DNA of 6,008 bases from an uncultured Bacilli bacterium (GTDB lineage Bacteria > Bacillota_I > Bacilli_A > RF39 > UBA660). Positions 1 to 5,993 of the stretch are shown one piece after another. The DNA is taken from assembly GCA_934179675.1 (NCBI GenBank), contig CAKPQS010000035.1:1-6008 (forward strand), in the 5' to 3' direction. Below the pieces are notes generated by a model. That model searched no databases. It saw only the letters and a program-made list of their open reading frames with translations, and was not told where the DNA came from. How positions within the stretch are numbered: the stretch's first letter is position 1; each line of letters opens with the position of its first letter. Position numbers and translations under genes: made by a program.

Positions 1-1884
1 AATGGATCTAAAAGTGGAGCAGATTATACTATTGAATTAATAGGTGATAGTTCAATTAAGTTTTATACAGATAGTAGTTATACTAAATTAATTAATAATA
101 ATATATATAGTGGATCTATAAATAGTAATACTAGTAGTAGTGTTACAATATATTATAAGTCTGATACTGCTATAAATAGTGATATTTTAATAAAAACTAA
201 AGGTACTATAATGGAAGTAGCAACGATGAAGAATGGGCGGTGGGGTACAGAATTTTGGAATGAGAATTATAAACCATATATAAGAACAATTAACTTTGGT
301 AATGATTTAAGTAATTTACCTAGTACTTGTACAGAAGAAAATTTATGTTGGGATATATCTGAAAGTGAGACTCAAAAAAAGAAAGTATATGGATACTTAG
401 TTGATACTGGTTTAAAAGATAGCAAAGATAACACAAAATCATTATATAATCTATATATAGTAAGTGAAACACAAATATTCGCACCATCTAGTTGTTATCT
501 TATATTTGAGTTTCAAGAATATGTAAATAGTAAATGGATATTAAATTTAATATCTATAAATTTTAATAATAATTTTAATACGACAAATGTAACAGATATG
601 TCAGGTATGTTTTCTGAGTGTGAATCCTTAACAAGTATAGATTTAAGTAATTTTAATACCTCAAATGTAACAGATATGTCAGATATGTTTGGTGCCTGTT
701 ATTCACTAACAAGTTTAGATTTAAGTAGTTTTAATACCTCAAATGTAACAGATATGTCAGGTATGTTTGGTGCCTGTCAATCACTAACAAGTTTAGATTT
801 AAGTAATTTTGATACGACAAAAGTAATAAATATGAGAGGTATGTTTAGTGGTTTATTATCCTTAACAAGTTTAGATTTAAGTAATTTTGATACGACAAAA
901 GTAAAAAATATGGGAGGTATGTTTAAATATTCTAGATCCTTAACAAGTTTAGATTTAAGTAATTTTAATACATCAAATGTAACATCTATGGAGGATATGT
1001 TTTCTGATTGTGAATCCTTAACAAGTTTAGATCTAAGTAATTTTAATACAGCAAATGTAACAAATATGCGATATATGTTTAATGAATGTTCATCCTTAAC
1101 AAGTTTAGATCTAAGTAATTTTAATACAGCAAATATAATAAATATGTATGGTATGTTTGAGAAATGTTCATCCTTAACAACAACAATCAATATAATGAAT
1201 TCTAATGTAACAGACTATAAATTTATGTTTTATAGTGCAGCAGCAGCTAGTGGATCTAAAATAACAGTAAATTATATTGCTTCTGCATCAACTTTAGTTG
1301 ATAATATGATTGCAACTAAATCATCAAATAGTAATGTTATAAAAGGAAGTATAATTCCAGAATATTCAATTACAATAACTGGTAATGATGATATAAAATA
1401 TGAATCTATTAATAGAGTAAAAGGTACAAAAGTAACTTTAACATCTATATCAGGTAATAATTATGTAACATCATTTAAAATGAATGGAACTACTATAAAT
1501 GGAAAAGAATTTATAATGCCTGATACTGATGTAACAATAAGTGATGTAGCTACAACACCTGGTGCAATATATGAAACAGATCATTATCCGTATCTTCAAT
1601 CACATGATAATGTTATACTTGCTGAACATACATTCGAAGGAGCAAAAAGTCTAACAGTTATACTAGACTATCAAACTGGACTTATAAACTATGATTATTT
1701 CTTAATATATGATTCTTCTTCCTCAACAACAGGTATAAACGATGATAAACGATATGGTGGAGATACTAGAACAAAGGAAACAATAACAATAAACTCAAAC
1801 TATATTAAAATAACATTTACAACTTATGGATTCGGCGGTAACGACTATTATGGCTTAAAAGCAATCGTAATCCCTAACTATTAA
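1..1884 (+). CDS. BspA/DUF285-type leucine-rich repeat surface protein with C-terminal CUB-like domain (5' partial)
   Basis: The frame is open from base 1 to the TAA at 1882-1884 (627 visible residues). The ATG at 211 is therefore internal: it has no ribosome site and the coding text before it is uninterrupted. Any signal peptide lies outside the window. Visible parts: residues 1-70, Ser/Thr/Asn-rich beta-type segment; about 71-182, an N-terminal cap typical of BspA-like proteins, with a WDIS motif at W117; 183-390, eight 26-residue DUF285 repeats; about 391-414, a degenerate ninth; about 453-518, a beta domain ending in FIMPDTDVTI, like the divergent InlB B-repeat family; 521-627, a CUB-like domain (HYPY, YDYFLIYD, YGG, ITFTTYGFGG). 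No LPXTG motif or C-terminal membrane helix is seen, so attachment must come from the missing N-terminus or the protein is released. The family is usually extracellular and linked to adhesion or host interaction; that role is inferred here. Domain names rest on pattern recognition only. Confidence 0.88.
   Translation, partial: NGSKSGADYTIELIGDSSIKFYTDSSYTKLINNNIYSGSINSNTSSSVTIYYKSDTAINSDILIKTKGTIMEVATMKNGRWGTEFWNENYKPYIRTINFGNDLSNLPSTCTEENLCWDISESETQKKKVYGYLVDTGLKDSKDNTKSLYNLYIVSETQIFAPSSCYLIFEFQEYVNSKWILNLISINFNNNFNTTNVTDMSGMFSECESLTSIDLSNFNTSNVTDMSDMFGACYSLTSLDLSSFNTSNVTDMSGMFGACQSLTSLDLSNFDTTKVINMRGMFSGLLSLTSLDLSNFDTTKVKNMGGMFKYSRSLTSLDLSNFNTSNVTSMEDMFSDCESLTSLDLSNFNTANVTNMRYMFNECSSLTSLDLSNFNTANIINMYGMFEKCSSLTTTINIMNSNVTDYKFMFYSAAAASGSKITVNYIASASTLVDNMIATKSSNSNVIKGSIIPEYSITITGNDDIKYESINRVKGTKVTLTSISGNNYVTSFKMNGTTINGKEFIMPDTDVTISDVATTPGAIYETDHYPYLQSHDNVILAEHTFEGAKSLTVILDYQTGLINYDYFLIYDSSSSTTGINDDKRYGGDTRTKETITINSNYIKITFTTYGFGGNDYYGLKAIVIPNY
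547..1242 (+). repeat. Tandem 78-bp coding repeats (eight full units, one degenerate)
   Basis: Unit starts fall at 547, 625, 703, 781, 859, 937, 1015 and 1093, each exactly 78 bp apart. A shortened, diverged ninth unit starts at 1171 and fades out near 1242. The protein consensus is SLTSLDLSNFNTSNVTDM, two variable residues, MF, two variable residues, Cys, one variable residue. The first unit (547) keeps only the second half of the consensus. Because the period is a multiple of three, loss or gain of units keeps the reading frame. The DUF285 assignment comes from the recognisable motif NFNTSNVTDMS..MF. Confidence 0.95.
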
Positions 1885-1928
1885 ATAAATATATTGTAAA
1901 TAATCAATAAATATGATAAAGTTATAGT

Positions 1929-1934
1929 AAGGAT
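1929..1934 (+). promoter_or_regulatory. Ribosome binding site of the acetyltransferase gene
   Basis: AAGGAT lies 6 bases before the ATG at 1941 and supports that start. The 56-bp gap after the surface protein gene holds no convincing promoter: TATGAT at 1912-1917 has no -35 at a usable distance. It also has no terminator hairpin, which suits cotranscription with the gene upstream. Confidence 0.7.
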
Positions 1935-1940
1935 GATGAT

Positions 1941-2564
1941 ATGAAACAAATATATACAGAATATGGCTATTATGAAGGTAAACATGTAAATTTATTTATA
2001 TTAAAAAATATATTAAAGGACTTTATAAGAATATTTACAAACAAATATGTAATATTAAAATATAAAAATATATGGGAAGTAAAAAATAAAATAAATAAAA
2101 ACAACCTTAAATCAGGGATATACACATCATATTACATTGATTATTTTAATAAACACTCATCATATATAGGAATCAATACAACATTTAAAGGAATACCATG
2201 TTTACCCCATGGAGTATATGGAATATTTATATCAGATAAAGCAAAAATAGGTCAAAATTGCGTTATATTTCAAAATGTGACAATTGGATCTAATACATTA
2301 GAAGACACAAAAAAACAAGGATCTCCAACAATAGGGGATAATTGTTATATAGGGGCAGGCGCTAAAATAATAGGCAATGTAAAAATAGGAAATAATGTAA
2401 GAATAGGAGCAAACGCAATAGTAACAACAGACATTCCAGATAACTCTACAGTAGTATTAGAAAAACCAAGAATAATAAAAAAAGGACATCAAGATAACAG
2501 ATATATTAAAATAATCGGACAAAATAAATATTATTATAAAGATGGATTTTTTAAAAAAAATTAG
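1941..2564 (+). CDS. Left-handed beta-helix (hexapeptide-repeat) O-acetyltransferase, serine acetyltransferase-like
   Basis: The 207-residue protein has hexapeptide repeats from about residue 92 to 165, read as imperfect [I/V]-G-x4 steps (AKIGQN, VTIGSN, PTIGDN, YIGAGA, VKIGNN, VRIGAN). These form a left-handed beta helix that binds acetyl-CoA; the family acts as trimers. The order PHG (H90), CVIFQNVTIG, SPTIGDN, YIGAGAKIIGNVKIG matches the serine acetyltransferase (CysE) type, and H90 aligns with the catalytic His of its DHATG motif. The second CysE histidine, in the RHPKI motif, is replaced by S128-P129. The protein is also short beside CysE (about 270 residues) and lacks most of its helical N-terminus, so serine may not be the acceptor; a sugar or cell-surface glycan is a reasonable alternative. 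The tail after about residue 178 is lysine- and tyrosine-rich. No signal peptide or membrane segment is evident, so it is probably cytoplasmic. It follows the surface protein gene by 56 bp on the same strand. Confidence 0.85.
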   Translation: MKQIYTEYGYYEGKHVNLFILKNILKDFIRIFTNKYVILKYKNIWEVKNKINKNNLKSGIYTSYYIDYFNKHSSYIGINTTFKGIPCLPHGVYGIFISDKAKIGQNCVIFQNVTIGSNTLEDTKKQGSPTIGDNCYIGAGAKIIGNVKIGNNVRIGANAIVTTDIPDNSTVVLEKPRIIKKGHQDNRYIKIIGQNKYYYKDGFFKKN

Positions 2565-2583
2565 CATATAATGCTTTTTTTTT
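2563..2583 (+). terminator. Rho-independent terminator of the acetyltransferase gene
   Basis: Stem AGCAT (2563-2567), loop ATA, stem ATGCT (2571-2575), followed directly by T to 2583. The stem begins inside the TAG stop codon (2562-2564). A run of eight A lies upstream at 2553-2560, so the hairpin could also work for minus-strand transcripts, where the stem is followed by AA and eight T. Confidence 0.7.
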
Positions 2584-2588
2584 AAAAT

Positions 2589-2615
2589 AAAAAAACAATT
2601 ATAAAATTGCTTTTT
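2589..2615 (-). terminator. Second hairpin terminator, best read on the minus strand
   Basis: On the minus strand, stem CAATT, loop TTAT, stem AATTG is followed by seven T (2595-2589). Below that core, G2610 can wobble-pair with U2595, and five A (2615-2611) pair with the following U run, giving a continuous stem of up to 11 pairs. On the + strand the same position is a C-A mismatch, so the hairpin is weaker there but may back up the terminator at 2563-2583. This asymmetry favours a minus-strand role. Confidence 0.55.
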
Positions 2616-2664
2616 AAGTAAGAAAATTCCCTTTTTATTCTATCAGACCTGCTATCTTACTTTC
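2589..2664 (-). ncRNA. Candidate minus-strand small RNA, about 76 nt
   Basis: A full transcription unit can be read on the minus strand: promoter at 2671-2700, expected start near G2664, and a U-run terminator ending near 2589. The RNA begins GAAAGUAAGAUAGCAGGUCU. Its 5' AAGUAAGA (2662-2655) pairs perfectly with UCUUACUU (2623-2616), closing a 31-nt loop that holds the purine stretch AAAAAGGGAA (2636-2627). A shorter alternative pairing of AGAA (2641-2638) with UUCU (2624-2621) would compete with the long stem. No open reading frame of useful length is present. It matches no riboswitch or RNA family that I recognise. Expression is inferred from sequence signals only. Confidence 0.35.
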
Positions 2665-2670
2665 AACTAA

Positions 2671-2700
2671 ATTATAACAATATATATACATATTATGCAA
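2671..2700 (-). promoter_or_regulatory. Minus-strand promoter, extended -10
   Basis: Minus strand: TTGCAT (2700-2695), an 18-base spacer, then TATAAT (2676-2671) preceded by TG plus one base (TGTTATAAT, 2679-2671). The -10 hexamer and its TG extension match consensus; the -35 keeps only TTG. It points away from the SNF2 gene, into the candidate small RNA. Perfect -10 boxes arise by chance in sequence this AT-rich, so the spacing and the terminator downstream carry the weight. Confidence 0.45.
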
Positions 2701-2736
2701 TAAAAAAAACATTATAAACTGTATAGAAGTGTAAAT

Positions 2737-2752
2737 TATAATATGATATAAT
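2737..2752 (+). promoter_or_regulatory. Promoter of the SNF2 gene, extended -10
   Basis: TGATATAAT at 2744-2752 is a perfect extended -10 box (TG, one base, TATAAT). A second TATAAT lies at 2737-2742. No good -35 is found 16-18 bases upstream (TAGAAG at 2724-2729), which is usual for extended -10 promoters. The expected start near 2759 would leave a 5' leader of only about 15 nt, just enough to hold the ribosome site. Confidence 0.55.
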
Positions 2753-2762
2753 ATAAATATTT

Positions 2763-2769
2763 GAGGAGG
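2763..2769 (+). promoter_or_regulatory. Ribosome binding site of the SNF2 gene
   Basis: GAGGAGG is a near-perfect Shine-Dalgarno sequence and fixes the start at ATG 2774. Only four bases (AAGT) separate it from the ATG, a little closer than usual. Confidence 0.85.
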
Positions 2770-2773
2770 AAGT

Positions 2774-5700
2774 ATGGTTGAATTATATGAAAATGAAAAT
2801 AAAGTCTATGCCGATAATTATACAAAAATAATAAAAAAAATAAATAGAACTGATATTCAGAAAGCAAACAAAATTGATAAAAATTTAGTTAAATATCGTG
2901 GCTCTGTTCAAACAATCCAAGGAACTAAACATATTTTTTTAGTAAAATCGCAAACATTTTATACATATTATGCAGCATATATACTAATAAAAAATAACAA
3001 TATAGAAGATGTTGATTGTAATTGTATTCAATTTCAAAATTTCGGAAGTTGTAAACATTTAGCAGCATGCTTTAAATACTACAGTATAGAATTATTTGGA
3101 AAAAAGAAAAAAACAATAGAAGAATTATCTAATATATTATTAGACAAATATTTTTCAGATAATAAACCAACTATAAAAAAAGAAATAAAACTGAATATTA
3201 ACATAAATCCACAAGAATCATATTTTTATGATGATAAACAAATTATTTTTGAATTTAAAATCACCATTGGAACTAATAAAATGTATTCACTTAATTCTCA
3301 TTTTTCATCATTTAAAAATGCTTATCAATATAATATGGAATACAAATTTGGAAAAGAATTTATATATAATCCAGAAAATTATTATTTTAATAAACAAAAT
3401 AAATTTCTTATTGAATTACTACTTAAAAGTAATGTAAATATGCAATATGGATATTTAAATGGTAATATGCTTGCAACATTAATACCATATTTAAGTTTAC
3501 CATTTAACTTTGATAACCATGAAATAAATTATATTAATGAAGGATTCCCATTTAAAACTAGTATAACAAAAACAAATGATGATTATGAATTAGCGTTTGA
3601 TTTAAATGATGTTATAAATATATCAAATGAATACGTTTATGCAAATGGTGAATTATATAAATTAAATACAAAAGAAAAAGAATTAGTAAATGATTTAATA
3701 AATGCAGAAATAACAAAACTAAAAATAAAACAAAAAGATTTTGCAAAATTCACAAAAGGATTACTTCCAATAATTAAAGAAAATATTGAAGTAGATACTA
3801 ATATGCAAGATGAATTAGTAATAATAAATGAACCAAACATTAAATTATATTTTGATATTCAAAATAATGATATACAATGTAATATTAAATTAGATTATAA
3901 TGGTGAAATTGATTATTTTGATGAAAATGAAAAAATATTAAGAAATACTGAATATGAAAATAATATAATTAATGATTTAATAACTTATGGCTTTAAAATA
4001 GAAAATAAAAAAATAATTTTAAATGACTTAGATAAAATTGTATATTTTATAGAAAATGGTTTAAATAATTTATCATCTAAATATAATATTTATACATCAG
4101 AAAATTTAAAAAAAGTAAATATTAAAAGAAAAACAAATATATCAAGTATGTTTAATTTAGGAAAAGATAATATAATGACTTATAACTTTAATTTAGATGG
4201 CATAAATGAAAAAGAAATTATAAATATCTTAAAAAGTGTTAAAGCAAAAAAGAAATATTATCACTTAAAAAATGGTGATATAATTAATCTTGAAGATGAT
4301 AACTTAAATGAACTAAATGAAGTAGTAGATGATATGGATATATCAGATGAAGATATCATAAATGGAAAAGGTAAGATATTAAAATATCGTGCCCTTTATT
4401 TAGATAGTTTGAGAAAAACAAAATATAAACATGTAGAAACAAATAATATATTTGATGAATTTATAAATAATTTTTATAAATATAAAGATAGTAATATTAA
4501 TTTAGACAATAATGATTTAAAAATATTAAGAGATTATCAAATAACAGGTGTTAAATGGTTATATAATTTAGATAAAACAGGTTTTGGTGGAATACTAGCA
4601 GATGAAATGGGATTAGGTAAAACAATCCAAGTAATATACTATATAAAAGAAATATTAAAAGAAGAAAAAAATAAATTTTTAATAGTAGTACCAACATCAC
4701 TTGCATATAACTGGATATATGAATTTGCAAAATTTGCTAAAGAAATTAAAGTATTATTAGTAATTGGAAATAAAAAAGAAAGAGAAGAAAAATTAAAACA
4801 AAAACAAAACTATGATGTAATTATAACAACTTATGGATTATTAAGAGAAGATGAAGAAAAATATGAAAATGATTATTTCCACACTATGATTATAGATGAA
4901 GCTCAAAATATAAAAAATTATATGGCAGGTGTATCTAAAACTGTTAAAAAAATAAAAGCAAAAACAAAATTTGCTTTAACAGGTACCCCAATAGAAAATT
5001 CAACAATAGAATTATGGAGTATATTTGATTTTATAATGCCAGGCTATTTAGCAAATTTACAAAAATTTCAAAACAAATATAAAATAAATGATTTTAATGA
5101 TGATTCAGAAATATTAATTAAAGGATTAAATAATCAAATCGCACCATTTATTTTAAGAAGAAGAAAAAAAGATGTAATTAAAGAATTACCTGAAAAATTA
5201 GAAAACAACATTTTTATTGATTTATCAGAAGAACAAAAGAAAATTTATGTTTCTGAATTAGAAAATGTTAAGAAAAAAATGGATGAATTATTAGAAAATG
5301 GTGGAATGACAAAAGTAAGATTTATGATATTACAATTACTTATGAAATTAAGACAAATATGTATAGATCCAGCAATTATTTATGATGATTACAAAGGTGG
5401 ATCAAATAAAATTGATACCCTTATAAGTGTTGTAAAAGAAAGTATCAATAATAATCATAAAATACTAATATTTACATCATTTAAGACAGCTTTAAACATT
5501 GTTAAAGAAAGATTGGATAAAGAAAAAATAAATTCTTATATTATTGATGGATCTGTAAAAAGTAAAGAACGAATGGATAGAGTAGAAGAATTTAATAATA
5601 GTTTAAATCCATGTGTATTTTTAATAATGTTAAAATCAGGAGGAACAGGATTAAATTTAACAAGTGCTGATGTAGTTATTCATTTAGATTTATGGTGGAA

Positions 5701-5965
5701 TCCACAAGCAGAAAATCAAGCAACAGATAGAGCACATCGTATTGGCCAAAAAAATGTTGTTGAAGTTATTAAATTAATAACTAAAGGAACAATTGAAGAA
5801 AAAATATTAACGCTTCAAGAAAAAAAGAAAAAATTAAGTGATAAAATAATAGATGGCGATACTAGAGATGCCAATATTATTAGTTCATTAACGGAAAAAG
5901 ATATAAAAAATTTACTTTCTTATGAAAATAAAGGTTCTTTGTCAAATAGTGTTGGTCGACAATAA
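2774..5965 (+). CDS. SNF2-family DNA-dependent ATPase with N-terminal SWIM zinc finger
   Basis: The gene is complete, 1063 residues. Residues 82-95 form a SWIM zinc finger (C82-x-C84-x8-C93-x-H95), probably for DNA or protein binding. Residues about 455-545 (KKKYYHLKNGDIINL, then YRALYLDSL) resemble the bacterial SNF2-associated domain. The ATPase core starts at L585 (LRDYQ..GVKWL). Motif I is DEMGLGKT (K616), motif II D708-EAQ, motif III TGTP (736-739), then LRRRKKDV. The C-terminal RecA lobe holds KILIFTSF (896 on), SGGTGLNL (955 on) and motif VI QATDRAHRIGQ (982-992) with arginine fingers R986 and R989. No key residue is missing. Relatives use ATP to move along or remodel protein-DNA complexes, for example recycling RNA polymerase (RapA/HepA); most SWIM-SNF2 proteins have no proven role. 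It has its own promoter and stands between terminators, so it appears monocistronic. Residues about 110-450 are poorly conserved and AT-driven in composition (Asn, Lys, Ile). A defence role is possible for SNF2 proteins, but no partner gene is visible. Confidence 0.93.
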   Translation: MVELYENENKVYADNYTKIIKKINRTDIQKANKIDKNLVKYRGSVQTIQGTKHIFLVKSQTFYTYYAAYILIKNNNIEDVDCNCIQFQNFGSCKHLAACFKYYSIELFGKKKKTIEELSNILLDKYFSDNKPTIKKEIKLNININPQESYFYDDKQIIFEFKITIGTNKMYSLNSHFSSFKNAYQYNMEYKFGKEFIYNPENYYFNKQNKFLIELLLKSNVNMQYGYLNGNMLATLIPYLSLPFNFDNHEINYINEGFPFKTSITKTNDDYELAFDLNDVINISNEYVYANGELYKLNTKEKELVNDLINAEITKLKIKQKDFAKFTKGLLPIIKENIEVDTNMQDELVIINEPNIKLYFDIQNNDIQCNIKLDYNGEIDYFDENEKILRNTEYENNIINDLITYGFKIENKKIILNDLDKIVYFIENGLNNLSSKYNIYTSENLKKVNIKRKTNISSMFNLGKDNIMTYNFNLDGINEKEIINILKSVKAKKKYYHLKNGDIINLEDDNLNELNEVVDDMDISDEDIINGKGKILKYRALYLDSLRKTKYKHVETNNIFDEFINNFYKYKDSNINLDNNDLKILRDYQITGVKWLYNLDKTGFGGILADEMGLGKTIQVIYYIKEILKEEKNKFLIVVPTSLAYNWIYEFAKFAKEIKVLLVIGNKKEREEKLKQKQNYDVIITTYGLLREDEEKYENDYFHTMIIDEAQNIKNYMAGVSKTVKKIKAKTKFALTGTPIENSTIELWSIFDFIMPGYLANLQKFQNKYKINDFNDDSEILIKGLNNQIAPFILRRRKKDVIKELPEKLENNIFIDLSEEQKKIYVSELENVKKKMDELLENGGMTKVRFMILQLLMKLRQICIDPAIIYDDYKGGSNKIDTLISVVKESINNNHKILIFTSFKTALNIVKERLDKEKINSYIIDGSVKSKERMDRVEEFNNSLNPCVFLIMLKSGGTGLNLTSADVVIHLDLWWNPQAENQATDRAHRIGQKNVVEVIKLITKGTIEEKILTLQEKKKKLSDKIIDGDTRDANIISSLTEKDIKNLLSYENKGSLSNSVGRQ

Positions 5966-5993
5966 ATTTGATGAATGAATTGTCAATATATGA

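Noticed and set aside
777..1190. Open reading frame of 137 residues on the minus strand, itself repetitive
   Set aside because: It lies wholly inside the 78-bp repeats and is the antisense reading of them. One stop-free antisense unit gives a long open frame when repeated. It has no ribosome site or promoter and resembles no protein I know.
2616..2662. The 8-bp inverted repeat as the ends of a small transposable element
   Set aside because: The span is only 47 bp, no target-site duplication is seen outside the arms, and the promoter and terminator layout is better explained by a structured RNA.
2711..2741. Direct repeat ATTATAA (2711-2717 and 2735-2741) upstream of SNF2 as an operator
   Set aside because: The words are pure A/T and recur by chance in the region; no dyad symmetry supports a regulator site.
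2833..2840. Run of eight A near codon 20 of the SNF2 gene as a phase-variation tract
   Set aside because: Runs of seven to eight A or T occur in many places in this window, as expected at this base composition. Eight is short for a contingency tract.
3228..3437. 69-residue + strand frame inside the SNF2 gene
   Set aside because: It is an out-of-frame shadow of the SNF2 gene, with no ribosome site, and its composition (Ile, Leu, Asn, Lys) is what AT-rich sequence gives by chance.
3637..3840. 67-residue minus-strand frame inside the SNF2 gene
   Set aside because: Antisense shadow; Ser/Phe-rich because the sense strand is rich in Asn, Glu and Lys codons. No start signals.
5935..5990. Minus-strand TTGACA-like boxes near the end of the SNF2 gene
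   Set aside because: No TATAAT-like box is found at 16-18 bases from either, and transcription would run antisense into the SNF2 coding region.
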